Of a stretch of DNA of 64,000 bases, positions 1 through 15,000 are shown piece after piece. The stretch's first letter is position 1. Every line of letters begins with the position of its first letter. The notes under the pieces are model-generated. The model ran no database searches. It worked only from the letters and a program-made list of their open reading frames with translations, and had not been told where the DNA came from. This stretch comes from Arenicola marina (lineage: Eukaryota > Annelida > Polychaeta > Arenicolidae). The position numbers and the translations under genes were made by a program. Where the stretch lies: the NCBI GenBank assembly GCA_964019135.1, contig OZ025249.1:930001-994000 (forward strand). The letters are read 5' to 3'.

Positions 1-3000
1 ACGGCCAGCTGTAGTTAAACACTGGCGATAGGTCTGACACACGGCCAGCTGTAGGCAAACACTGGAGATAGGTCTGACACACGGCCAGCTGTAGGTAAAC
101 ACTGGAGATAGGTATGACACACAGCCAGCTGTAGTTAAACACTGGAGATAGGTCTGACACACGGCCAGCTGTAGTTAAACATTGGAGATAGGTCTGACAC
201 ACGGCCAGCTGTAGTTAAACACTGGGGATAGGTCTGACACACGGCCAGCTGTAGGCAAACACTGGAGATAGGTCTGACACACCACCAGCTGTAGTTAAAC
301 ACTGGAGATAGGTCTGACACACGGCCAGCTGTAGGCAAACACTGGAGATAGGTCTGACACACGGGCAGCTGCAGGTAGATACTGGAGATAGGTCTGACAC
401 ACGGCCAGCTGTATGTAAACACTGGAGATAGGTCTGACACACCGCCAGCTGTAGTTAAACACTGGGGATAGGTCTGACCAGCTGTAGGCAAACACTGGAG
501 ATAGGTCTGACACACGGCCAGCTGCAGGCAAACGCTGGAGATAGGTCTGACACACGGCCAGCTGTAGGCAAGCACTGGAGATAGGTCTGACACACCGCCA
601 GCTGTAGTTAAACACTGGAGATAGGTCTGACACATGACCAGCTGTAGGTAAACATTGGAGATAGGTCTGACACACGGCCAGCTGTAGTTAAACACTGGAG
701 ATAGGTCTGACACACGGCCAGCTGTAGTTAAACTCTGGAGATAGGTCTGACACACGGCCAGCTGTAGGCAAACGCTGGAGATAGGTCTGACACACTTCCA
801 GCTGTAGGCAAACGCTGAAGATAGGTCTGACACACCGCCAGTTGTAGGCAAACACTGAGATAGGTCTGACACACGGCCAGCTGTAGGCAAACACTGGAGA
901 TAGGTGTGACACACAGCCAGCTGTAGCCAAGCACTGGAGATAGGTCTGACACACCGCCAGTTGTAGGCACACACTGAGATAGGTCTGACACACGGCCAGC
1001 TGCAGGCAAACACTGGAGATAGGTCTGACACACGGCCAGCTGTAGGCAAACGCTGGATATAGGTCTGACACACGGCCAGCTGTAGGTAGATACTGGAGAT
1101 AGGTCTGACACACGGCCAGCTGTAGGTAAACACTGGAGATAGGTCTGACACACGGCCAGCTGTAGTTAAACACTGGAGATAGGTCTGACACACCGCCAGC
1201 TGTAGGTAAACACTGGAGATAGGCCTGACACACCGCCAGCTGTAGGTAAACACTGGAGATAGGTCTAACACACCGCCAGCTGTAGCTAAACACTGGAGAT
1301 AGGTCTGACACACGGCCAGCTGTAGGCAAACACTGGAGATAGGCCTGACACACCGCCAGCTGTAGGCAAACACTGGAGATAAGCCTGGCACACCGCCAGC
1401 TGTAGGCAAACACCGGAGATAGGTCTGACACACGGCCAGCTGTAGGTAAACACTGGAGATAGGTCTGACACACCACCAGCTGTAGTTAAACACTGGAGAT
1501 AGTTCTGACACGCCGCCAGTTGTAGGTAAACACTGGAGACAGGTCTGACACACCGCCAGCTGTAGGCAAACACTAGAGATAGGTCTGACACACCGCCAGC
1601 TGTAGTTAAACACTGGAGATAGGTCTGACACGCCGCCAGTTGTAGGTAAACACTGGAGATAGGTCTGACACACCGCCAGCTGTAGGCAAACACTGGAGAT
1701 AGGTCTGACTCGCCGCCAGTTGTAGGTAAACACTGGAGATAGGTCTGGCATGCCGCCAGTTGTAGGTAAACACTGGAGATAGGTCTCACACATGGCCAGC
1801 TGTAGGCAAACACTGGAGATAGGTCTGACACACCGCCAGCTGTAGGTAAACACTGGAGATAGGTCTGACACACAGCCAGCTGTAGGCAAACGCTGGATAT
1901 AGGTCTGACACACGGCCAGCTGTAGGTAGATACTGGAGATAGGTCTCACACATGGCCAGCTGTAGGCAAACACTGGAGATAGGTCTGACACACAGCCAGC
2001 TGTAGGCAAACGCTGGATATAGGTCTGACACACGGCCAGCTGTAGGTAGATACTGGAGATAGGTCTGACACACGGCCAGCTGTAGGTAAACACTGGAGAT
2101 AGGTCTGACACATCGCCAGCTGTAGTTAAACACTGGAGATAGGTCTGACACACCGCCAGCTGTAGGCAAACACTGGAGATAGGCCTGACACACCGCCAGC
2201 TGTAGGCAAACACTGTAGATAAGCCTGGCACACCGCCAGCTGTAGGCAAACACCGGAGATAGGTCTGACACACGGCCAGCTGTAGGTAAACACTGCAGAT
2301 AGGTCTGACACACCACCAGCTGTAGTTAAACACTGGAGATAGGTCTGACACGCCGCCAGCTGTAGGTAAACACTGGAGATAGGTCTGACACACAGCCAGC
2401 TGTAGGCAAACGCTGGATATAGGTCTGACACACGGCCAGCTGTAGGTAGATACTGGAGATAGGTCTGACACACGGCTAGCTGTAGGTAAACACTGGAGAT
2501 AGGTCTGACACACGGCCAGCTGTAGTTAAACACTGGAGATAGGTCTGACACACCACCAGCTGTAGTTAAACACTGGAGATAGGTCTGACACGCCGCCAGC
2601 TGTAGGTAAACACTGGAGATAGGTCTGACACACAGCCAGCTGTAGGCAAACGCTGGATATAGGTCTGACACACGGCCAGCTGTAGGCAAACACTGGAGAT
2701 AGGCCTGACACACCGCCAGCTGTAGGCAAACACTGGAGATAAGCCTGGCACACCGCCAGCTGTAGGCAAACACCGGAGATAGGTCTGACACACGGCCAGC
2801 TGTAGGTAAACACTGGAGATAGGTCTGACACACCACCAGCTGTAGTTAAACACTGGAGATAGTTCTGACACGCCGCCAGTTGTAGGTAAACACTGGAGAC
2901 AGGTCTGACACACCGCCAGCTGTAGGCAAACACTAGAGATAGGTCTGACACACCGCCAGCTGTATTTAAACACTGGAGATAGGTCTGACACGCCGCCAGT

Positions 3001-6000
3001 TGTAGGTAAACACTGGAGATAGGTCTGACACACCGCCAGCTGTAGGCAAACACTGGAGATAGGTCTGACTCGCCGCCAGTTGTAGGTAAACACTGGAGAT
3101 AGGTCTGGCATGCCGCCAGTTGTAGGTAAACACTGGAGATAGGTCTCACACATGGCCAGCTGTAGGCAAACACTGGAGATAGGTCTGACACACCGCCAGC
3201 TGTAGGTAAACACTGGAGATAGGTCTGACACACAGCCAGCTGTAGGCAAACGCTGGATATAGGTCTGACACACGGCCAGCTGTAGGTAGATACTGGAGAT
3301 AGGTCTCACACATGGCCAGCTGTAGGCAAACACTGGAGATAGGTCTGACACACAGCCAGCTGTAGGCAAACGCTGGATATAGGTCTGACACACGGCCAGC
3401 TGTAGGTAGATACTGGAGATAGGTCTGACACACGGCCAGCTGTAGGTAAACACTGGAGATAGGTCTGACACATCGCCAGCTGTAGTTAAACACTGGAGAT
3501 AGGTCTGACACACCGCCAGCTGTAGGCAAACACTGGAGATAGGCCTGACACACCGCCAGCTGTAGGCAAACACTGTAGATAAGCCTGGCACACCGCCAGC
3601 TGTAGGCAAACACCGGAGATAGGTCTGACACACGGCCAGCTGTAGGTAAACACTGCAGATAGGTCTGACACACCACCAGCTGTAGTTAAACACTGGAGAT
3701 AGGTCTGACACGCCGCCAGCTGTAGGTAAACACTGGAGATAGGTCTGACACACAGCCAGCTGTAGGCAAACGCTGGATATAGGTCTGACACACGGCCAGC
3801 TGTAGGTAGATACTGGAGATAGGTCTGACACACGGCTAGCTGTAGGTAAACACTGGAGATAGGTCTGACACACGGCCAGCTGTAGTTAAACACTGGAGAT
3901 AGGTCTGACACACCACCAGCTGTAGTTAAACACTGGAGATAGGTCTGACACGCCGCCAGCTGTAGGTAAACACTGGAGATAGGTCTGACACACAGCCAGC
4001 TGTAGGCAAACGCTGGATATAGGTCTGACACACGGCCAGCTGTAGGTAGATACTGGAGATAGGTCTGACACACGGCCAGCTGTAGGTAAACACTGGAGAT
4101 AGGTCTCACACATGGCCAGCTGTAGGCAAACACTGGAGATAGGTCTGACACACAGCCAGCTGTAGGCAAACGCTGGATATAGGTCTGACACCCGGCCAGC
4201 TGTAGGTAGATACTGGAGATAGGTCTGACACACGGCCAGCTGTAGGTAAACACTGGAGATAGGTCTGACACATCGCCAGCTGTAGTTAAACACTGGAGAT
4301 AGGTCTGACACACCGCCAGCTGTAGGCAAACACTGGAGATAGGCCTGACACACCGCCAGCTGTAGGCAAACACTGTAGATAAGCCTGGCACACCGCCAGC
4401 TGTAGGCAAACACCGGAGATAGGTCTGACACACGGCCAGCTGTAGGTAAACACTGCAGATAGGTCTGACACACCACCAGCTGTAGTTAAACACTGGAGAT
4501 AGGTCTGACACGCCGCCAGCTGTAGGTAAACACTGGAGATAGGTCTGACACACAGCCAGCTGTAGGCAAACGCTGGATATAGGTCTGACACACGGCCAGC
4601 TGTAGGTAGATACTGGAGATAGGTCTGACACACGGCCAGCTGTAGGTAAACACTGGAGATAGGTCTGACACACGGCCAGCTGTAGTTAAACACTGGAGAT
4701 AGGTCTGACACACCGCCAGCTGTAGGTAAACACTGGAGATAGGCCTGACACACCGCCAGCTGTAGGTAAACACTGGAGATAGGTCTGACACACCGCCAGC
4801 TGTAGTTAAACACTGGAGATAGGTCTGACACACGGCCAGCTGTAGGCACACACTGGAGATAGGCCTGACACACCGCCAGCTGTAGGCAAACACTGGAGAT
4901 AAGCCTGGCACACCGCCAGCTGTAGGCAAACACCGGAGATAGGTCTGACACACGGCCAGCTGTAGGTAAACACTGGAGATAGGTCTGACACACCAAGAGC
5001 TGTAGTTAAACACTGGAGATAGTTCTGACACGCCGCCAGTTGTAGGTAAACACTGGAGACAGGTCTGACACACCGCCAGCTGTAGGCAAACACTAGAGAT
5101 AGGTCTGACACACCGCCAGCTGTAGTTAAACACTGGAGATAGGTCTGACACGCCGCCAGTTGTAGGTAAACACTGGAGATAGGTCTGACACACCGCCAGC
5201 TGTAGGCAAACACTGGAGATAGGTCTGACTCGCCGCCAGTTGTAGGTAAACACTGGAGATAGGTCTGACACATCGCCAGCTGTAGTTAAACACTGGAGAT
5301 AGGTCTGACACACCGCCAGCTGTAGGCAAACACTGGAGATAGGCCTGACACACCGCCAGCTGTAGGCAAACACTGTAGATAAGCCTGGCACACCGCCAGC
5401 TGTAGGCAAACACCGGAGATAGGTCTGACACACGGCCAGCTGTAGGTAAACACTGCAGATAGGTCTGACACACCACCAGCTGTAGTTAAACACTGGAGAT
5501 AGGTCTGACACGCCGCCAGCTGTAGGTAAACACTGGAGATAGGTCTGACACACAGCCAGCTGTAGGCAAACGCTGGATATAGGTCTGACACACGGCCAGC
5601 TGTAGGTAGATACTGGAGATAGGTCTGACACACGGCCAGCTGTAGGTAAACACTGGAGATAGGTCTGACACACGGCCAGCTGTAGTTAAACACTGGAGAT
5701 AGGTCTGACACACCGCCAGCTGTAGGTAAACACTGGAGATAGGCCTGACACACCGCCAGCTGTAGGTAAACACTGGAGATAGGTCTGACACACCGCCAGC
5801 TGTAGTTAAACACTGGAGATAGGTCTGACACACGGCCAGCTGTAGGCACACACTGGAGATAGGCCTGACACACCGCCAGCTGTAGGCAAACACTGGAGAT
5901 AAGCCTGGCACACCGCCAGCTGTAGGCAAACACCGGAGATAGGTCTGACACACGGCCAGCTGTAGGTAAACACTGGAGATAGGTCTGACACACCAAGAGC

Positions 6001-9000
6001 TGTAGTTAAACACTGGAGATAGTTCTGACACGCCGCCAGTTGTAGGTAAACACTGGAGACAGGTCTGACACACCGCCAGCTGTAGGCAAACACTAGAGAT
6101 AGGTCTGACACACCGCCAGCTGTAGTTAAACACTGGAGATAGGTCTGACACGCCGCCAGTTGTAGGTAAACACTGGAGATAGGTCTGACACACCGCCAGC
6201 TGTAGGCAAACACTGGAGATAGGTCTGACTCGCCGCCAGTTGTAGGTAAACACTGGAGATAGGTCTGGCACGCCGCCAGTTGTAGGTAAACACTAGAGAT
6301 AGGTCTGACACACGGCCAGCTGTAGGTAAACACTGGAGATAGGTCTCACACATGGCCAGCTGTAGGCAAACACTGGAGATAGGTCTGACACACCGCCAGC
6401 TGTAGGTAAACACTGGAGATAGGTCTGACACACAGCCAGCTGTAGGCAAACGCTGGATATAGGTCTGACACACGGCCAGCTGTAGGTAGATACTGGAGAT
6501 AGGTCTGACACACGGCCAGCTGTAGGTAAACACTGGAGATAGGTCTCAAACATGGCCAGCTGTAGGCAAACACTGGAGATAGGTCTGACACACCGCCAGC
6601 TGTAGGTAAACACTGGAGATAGGTCTGACACACAGCCAGCTGTAGGCAAACGCTGGATATAGGTCTGACACACGGCCAGCTCTAGGTAGATACTGGAGAT
6701 AGGTCTGACACACGGCCAGCTGTAGGTAAACACTGGAGATAGGTCTGACACACGGCCGGCTGTAGTTAAACACTGGAGATAGGTCTGACACACCGCCAGC
6801 TGTAGGTAAACACTGGAGATAGGCCTGACACACCGCCAGCTGTAGGTAAACACTGGAGATAGGTCTGACACACCGCCAGCTGTAGTTAAACACTGGAGAT
6901 AGGTCTGACACACGGCCAGCTGTAGGCAAACATTGGAGATAGGCCTGACACACCGCCAGCTGTAGGCAAACACTGGAGATAAGCCTGGCACACCGCCAGC
7001 TGTAGGCAAACACCGGAGATAGGTCTGACACACGGCCAGCTGTAGGTAAACACTGGAGATAGGTCTGACACACCACCATCTGTAGTTAAACACTGGAGAT
7101 AGTTCTGACACGCCGCCAGTTGTAGGTAAACACTGGAGACAGGTCTGACACACCGCCAGCTGTAGGCAAACACTAGAGATAGGTCTGACACACCGCCAGC
7201 TGTAGTTAAACACTGGAGATAGGTCTGACACGCCGCCAGTTGTAGGTAAACACTGGAGATAGGTCTGACACACCGCCAGCTGTAGGCAAACACTGGAGAT
7301 AGGTCTGACTCGCCGCCAGTTGTAGGTAAACACTGGAGATAGGTCTGGCACGCCGCCAGTTGTAGGTAAACACTGGAGATAGGTCTGACACACGGCCAGC
7401 TGTAGGTAAACACTGGAGATAGGTCTCACACATGGCCAGCTGTAGGCAAACACTGGAGATAGGTCTGACACACCGCCAGCTGTAGGTAAACACTGGAGAT
7501 AGGTCTTACACACAGCCAGCTGTAGTTAAAAATTGGAGATAGGTCTGACACACAGCCAGCTGTAGTTAAACACTGGAGATAGGTCTGACACACGGCCAGC
7601 TGTAGTTAAACACTGGAGGTAGGTCTGACACACCACCAGCTGTAGCTAAACACTGGAGATAGGTCTGACACACCGCCAGCTGTAGTTAAACACTGGAGAT
7701 TGGTCTGACACACCGCCAGCTGTAGGCAAACTCTGGAGATAGGTCTGACACACCGCCAGCTGTAGGCAAACACTGGAGATAAGCCTGGCACACCGCCAGC
7801 TGTAGGCAAACACCGGAGATAGGTCTGACACACGGCCAGCTGTAGGTAAACGCTGGAGATAGGTCTGACACACAGCCAGCTCTAGTTAAACACTGGAGAT
7901 AGGTCTGACCCACAGCCAGCTGTAGTTAAACACTGGAGATAGGTCTGACACACGGCCAGCTGTAGTTAAACACTGGAGATAGGTCTGACACACGGCCAGC
8001 TGTAGGCAAACACTGGAGATAGGCCTGGCACACCGCCTGCTGTAGGCAAACTCTGGAGCTAGGCCTGACACACGGCCAGCTGTAGGTAAACACTGGAGAT
8101 AGGTCTGACACACCGCCAGCTGTAGGTAAACACTGGAGATAGGTCTGACACACCGCCAGCTGTAGGTAAACACTGGAGATAGGTCTGACACACAGCCAGC
8201 TGTAGGCAAACGCTGGATATAGGTCTGACACACGGCCAGCTGTAGGTAGATACTGGAGATAGGTCTGACACACGGCCAGCTGTAGGTAAACACTGGAGAT
8301 AGGTCTGACACACGGCCAGCTGTAGTTAAACACTGGAGATAGGTCTGACACACCGCCAGCTGTAGGTAAACACTGGAGATAGGCCTGACACACCGCCAGC
8401 TGTAGGTAAACACTGGAGATAGGTCTGACACACCGCCAGCTGTAGTTAAACACTGGAGATAGGTCTGACACACGGCCAGCTGTAGGCACACACTGGAGAT
8501 AGGCCTGACACACCGCCAGCTGTAGGCAAACACTGGAGATAAGCCTGGCACACCGCCAGCTGTAGGCAAACACCGGAGATAGGTCTGACACACGGCCAGC
8601 TGTAGGTAAACACCGGAGATAGGTCTGACACACCAAGAGCTGTAGTTAAACACTGGAGATAGTTCTGACACGCCGCCAGTTGTAGGTAAACACTGGAGAC
8701 AGGTCTGACACACCGCCAGCTGTAGGCAAACACTAGAGATAGGTCTGACACACCGCCAGCTGTAGTTAAACACTGGAGATAGGTCTGACACGCCGCCAGT
8801 TGTAGGTAAACACTGGAGATAGGTCTGACACACCGCCAGCTGTAGGCAAACACTGGAGATAGGTCTGACTCGCCGCCAGTTGTAGGTAAACACTGGAGAT
8901 AGGTCTGGCACGCCGCCAGTTGTAGGTAAACACTAGAGATAGGTCTGACACACGGCCAGCTGTAGGTAAACACTGGAGATAGGTCTCACACATGGCCAGC

Positions 9001-12000
9001 TGTAGGCAAACACTGGAGATAGGTCTGACACACCGCCAGCTGTAGGTAAACACTGGAGATAGGTCTGACACACAGCCAGCTGTAGGCAAACGCTGGATAT
9101 AGGTCTGACACACGGCCAGCTGTAGGTAGATACTGGAGATAGGTCTGACACACGGCCAGCTGTAGGTAAACACTGGAGATAGGTCTCAAACATGGCCAGC
9201 TGTAGGCAAACACTGGAGATAGGTCTGACACACCGCCAGCTGTAGGTAAACACTGGAGATAGGTCTGACACACAGCCAGCTGTAGGCAAACGCTGGATAT
9301 AGGTCTGACACACGGCCAGCTCTAGGTAGATACTGGAGATAGGTCTGACACACGGCCAGCTGTAGGTAAACACTGGAGATAGGTCTGACACACGGCCGGC
9401 TGTAGTTAAACACTGGAGATAGGTCTGACACACCGCCAGCTGTAGGTAAACACTGGAGATAGGCCTGACACACCGCCAGCTGTAGGTAAACACTGGAGAT
9501 AGGTCTGACACACCGCCAGCTGTAGTTAAACACTGGAGATAGGTCTGACACACGGCCAGCTGTAGGCAAACATTGGAGATAGGCCTGACACACCGCCAGC
9601 TGTAGGCAAACACTGGAGATAAGCCTGGCACACCGCCAGCTGTAGGCAAACACCGGAGATAGGTCTGACACACGGCCAGCTGTAGGTAAACACTGGAGAT
9701 AGGTCTGACACACCACCATCTGTAGTTAAACACTGGAGATAGTTCTGACACGCCGCCAGTTGTAGGTAAACACTGGAGACAGGTCTGACACACCGCCAGC
9801 TGTAGGCAAACACTAGAGATAGGTCTGACACACCGCCAGCTGTAGTTAAACACTGGAGATAGGTCTGACACGCCGCCAGTTGTAGGTAAACACTGGAGAT
9901 AGGTCTGACACACCGCCAGCTGTAGGCAAACACTGGAGATAGGTCTGACTCGCCGCCAGTTGTAGGTAAACACTGGAGATAGGTCTGGCACGCCGCCAGT
10001 TGTAGGTAAACACTGGAGATAGGTCTGACACACGGCCAGCTGTAGGTAAACACTGGAGATAGGTCTCACACATGGCCAGCTGTAGGCAAACACTGGAGAT
10101 AGGTCTGACACACCGCCAGCTGTAGGTAAACACTGGAGATAGGTCTTACACACAGCCAGCTGTAGTTAAAAATTGGAGATAGGTCTGACACACAGCCAGC
10201 TGTAGTTAAACACTGGAGATAGGTCTGACACACGGCCAGCTGTAGTTAAACACTGGAGGTAGGTCTGACACACCACCAGCTGTAGGTAAACACTGGAGAT
10301 AGGTCTGACACACCGCCAGCTGTAGTTAAACACTGGAGATTGGTCTGACACACCGCCAGCTGTAGGCAAACTCTGGAGATAGGTCTGACACACCGCCAGC
10401 TGTAGGCAAACACTGGAGATAAGCCTGGCACACCGCCAGCTGTGGGCAAACACCGGAGATAGGTCTGACACACGGCCAGCTGTAGGTAAACGCTGGAGAT
10501 AGGTCTGACACACAGCCAGCTCTAGTTAAACACTGGAGATAGGTCTGACCCACAGCCAGCTGTAGTTAAACACTGGAGATAGGTCTGACACACGGCCAGC
10601 TGTAGTTAAACACTGGAGATAGGTCTGACACACGGCCAGCTGTAGGCAAACACTGGAGATAGGCCTGGCACACCGCCTGCTGTAGGCAAACTCTGGAGCT
10701 AGGCCTGACACACGGCCAGCTGTAGGTAAACACTGGAGATAGGTCTGACACACCGCCAGCTGTAGGTAAACACTGGAGATAGGTCTGACACACCGCCAGC
10801 TGTAGTTAAACACTGGAGATAGGTCTGACACACCGCCAGCTGTAGGCAAACACTGGAGATAGGCCTGACACACCGCCAGCTGCAGGCAAACACTGGAGAT
10901 AAGCCTGGCACACCGCCAGCTGTAGGCAAACACCGGAGATAGGTCTGACACACGGCCAGCTGTAGGTAAACACTGGAGATAGGTCTGACACACCACCAGC
11001 TGTAAGCAAACACTGGAGATAGTTCTGACACGCCGCCAGTTGTAGGTAAACACTAGAGATAGGTCTGACACACCGCCAGCTGTAGTTAAACACTGGAGAT
11101 AGGTCTGACACGCCGCCAGTTGTAGGTAAACACTGGAGATAGGTCTGACACACCGCCAGCTGTAGGCAAACACTGGAGATAGGTCTGACTCGCCGCCAGT
11201 TGTAGGTAAACACTGGAGATAGGTCTGGCACGCCGCCAGTTGTAGGTAAAAACTGGAGATAGGTCTGACACACGGCCAGCTGTAGGTAAACACTGGAGAT
11301 AGGTCTCACACATGGCCAGCTGTAGGCAAACACTGGAGATAGGTCTGACACACCGCCAGCTGTAGGTAAACACTGGAGATAGGTCTGACACACAGCCAGC
11401 TGTAGGCAAACGCTGGATATAGGTCTGACACACGGCCAGCTGTAGGTAGATACTGGAGATAGGTCTGACACACGGCCAGCTGTAGGTAAACACTGGAGAT
11501 AGGTCTGACACACGGCCAGCTGTAGTTAAACACTGGAGATAGGTCTGACACACCGCCAGCTGTAGGTAAACACTGGAGATAGGCCTGACACACCGCCAGC
11601 TGTAGGTAAACACTGGAGATAGGTCTGACACACCGCCAGCTGTAGTTAAACACTGGAGATAGGTCTGACACACGGCCACCTGTAGGCACACACTGGAGAT
11701 AGGCCTGACACACCGCCAGCTGTAGGCATACACTGGAGATAAGCCTGGCACACCGCCAGCTGTAGGCAAACACCGGAGATAGGTCTGACACACGGCCAGC
11801 TGTAGGTAAACACTGGAGATAGGTCTGACACACCAAGAGCTGTAGTTAAACACTGGAGATAGTTCTGACACGCCGCCAGTTGTAGCTAAACACTGGAGAC
11901 AGGTCTGACACACCGCCAGCTGTAGGCAAACACTAGAGATAGGTCTGACACACCGCCAGCTGTAGTTAAACACTGGAGATAGGTCTGACACGCCGCCAGT

Positions 12001-15000
12001 TGTAGGTAAACACTGGAGATAGGTCTGACACACCGCCAGCTGTAGGCAAACACTGGAGATAGGTCTGACTCGCCGCCAGTTGTAGGTAAACACTGGAGAC
12101 AGGTCTGGCACGCCGCCAGTTGTAGGTAAACACTAGAGATAGGTCTGACACACGGCCAGCTGTAGGTAAACACTGGAGATAGGTCTCACACATGGCCAGC
12201 TGTAGGCAAACACTGGAGATAGGTCTGACACACCGCCAGCTGTAGGTAAACACTGGAGATAGGTCTGACACACAGCCAGCTGTAGGCAAACGCTGGATAT
12301 AGGTCTGACACACGGCCAGCTGTAGGTAGATACTGGAGATAGGTCTGACACACGGCCAGCTGTAGGTAAACACTGGAGATAGGTCTCAAACATGGCCAGC
12401 TGTAGGCAAACACTGGAGATAGGTCTGACACACCGCCAGCTGTAGGTAAACACTGGAGATAGGTCTGACACACAGCCAGCTGTAGGCAAACGCTGGATAT
12501 AGGTCTGACACACGGCCAGCTCTAGGTAGATACTGGAGATAGGTCTGACACACGGCCAGCTGTAGGTAAACACTGGAGATAGGTCTGACACACGGCCGGC
12601 TGTAGTTAAACACTGGAGATAGGTCTGACACACCGCCAGCTGTAGGTAAACACTGGAGATAGGCCTGACACACCGCCAGCTGTAGGTAAACACTGGAGAT
12701 AGGTCTGACACACCGCCAGCTGTAGTTAAACACTGGAGATCGGTCTGACACACGGCCAGCTGTAGGCAAACACTGGAGATAGGTCTGACACACGGCCAGC
12801 TGTAGGCAAACACTGGAGATAAGCCTGGCACACCGCCAGCTGTAGGCAAACACCGGAGATAGGTCTGACACACGGCCAGCTGTAGGTAAACACTGGAGAT
12901 AGGTCTGACACACCACCATCTGTAGTTAAACACTGGAGATAGTTCTGACACGCCGCCAGTTGTAGGTAAACACTGGAGACAGGTCTGACACACCGCCAGC
13001 TGTGGGCAAACACTAGAGATAGGTCTGACACACCGCCAGCTGTAGTTAAACACTGGAGATAGGTCTGACACGCCGCCAGTTGTAGGTAAACACTGGAGAT
13101 AGGTCTGACACACCGCCAGCTGTAGGCAAACACTGGAGATAGGTCTGACTCGCCGCCAGTTGTAGGTAAACACTGGAGATAGGTCTGGCACGCCGCCAGT
13201 TGTAGGTAAACACTGGAGATAGGTCTGACACACGGCCAGCTGTAGGTAAACACTGGAGATAGGTCTCACACATGGCCAGCTGTAGGCAAACACTGGAGAT
13301 AGGTCTGACACACCGCCAGCTGTAGGTAAACACTGGAGATAGGTCTTACACACAGCCAGCTGTAGTTAAAAATTGGAGATAGGTCTGACACACAGCCAGC
13401 TGTAGTTAAACACTGGAGATAGGTCTGACACACGGCCAGCTGTAGTTAAACACTGGAGGTAGGTCTGACACACCACCAGCTGTAGCTAAACACTGGAGAT
13501 AGGTCTGACACACCGCCAGCTGTAGTTAAACACTGGAGATAGGTCTGACACACCGCCAGCTGTAGGCAAACTCTGGAGATAGGTCTGACACACCGCCAGC
13601 TGTAGGCAAACACTGGAGATAAGCCTGGCACACCGCCAGCTGTAGGCAAACACCGGAGATAGGTCTGACACACGGCCAGCTGTAGGTAAACGCCGGAGAT
13701 AGGTCTGACACACAGCCAGCTCTAGTTAAACACTGGAGATAGGTCTGACCCACAGCCAGCTGTAGTTAAACACTGGAGATAGGTCTGACACACGGCCAGC
13801 TGTAGTTAAACACTGGAGATAGGTCTGACACACGGCCAGCTGTAGGCAAACACTGGAGATAGGCCTGGCACACCGCCTGCTGTAGGCAAACTCTGGAGCT
13901 AGGCCTGACACACGGCCAGCTGTAGGTAAACACTGGAGATAGGTCTGACACACCGCCAGCTGTAGGTAAACACTGGAGATAGGTCTGACACACCGCCAGC
14001 TGTAGTTAAACACTGGAGATAGGTCTGACACACCGCCAGCTGTAGGCAAACACTGGAGATAGGCCTGACACACCGCCAGCTGCAGGCAAACACTGGAGAT
14101 AAGCCTGGCACACCGCCAGCTGTAGGCAAACACCGGAGATAGGTCTGACACACGGCCAGCTGTAGGTAAACACTGGAGATAGGTCTGACACACCACCAGC
14201 TGTAAGCAAACACTGGAGATAGTTCTGACACGCCGCCAGTTGTAGGTAAACACTAGAGATAGGTCTGACACACCGCCAGCTGTAGTTAAACACTGGAGAT
14301 AGGTCTGACACGCCGCCAGTTGTAGGTAAACACTGGAGATAGGTCTGACACACCGCCAGCTGTAGGCAAACACTGGAGATAGGTCTGACTCGCCGCCAGT
14401 TGTAGGTAAACACTGGAGATAGGTCTGGCACGCCGCCAGTTGTAGGTAAACACTGGAGATAGGTCTGACACACGGCCAGCTGTAGGTAAACACTGGAGAT
14501 AGGTCTCACACATGGCCAGCTGTAGGCAAACACTGGAGATAGGTCTGACACACCGCCAGCTGTAGGTAAACACTGGAGATAGGTCTGACACACAGCCAGC
14601 TGTAGTTAAAAATTGGAGATAGGTCTGACACACAGCCAGCTGTAGTTAAACACTGGAGATAGGTCTGACACACGGCCAGCTGTAGTTAAACACTGGAGAT
14701 AGGTCTGACACACCACCAGCTGTAGTTAAACACTGGAGATAGGTCTGACACACCGCCAGCTGTAGTTAAACACTGGAGATAGGTCTGACACACCGCCAGC
14801 TGTAGGCAAACACTGGAGATAGGCCTGACACACCGCCAGCTGTAGGCAAACACTGGAGATAGGTCTGACACACGGCCAGCTGTAGGTAAACACTGGAGAT
14901 ATGTCTGACACACAGCCAGCTCTAGTTAAACACTGGAGATAGGTCTGACCCACAGCCAGCTGTAGTCAAACACTGGAGATAGGTCTGACACACGGCCAGC

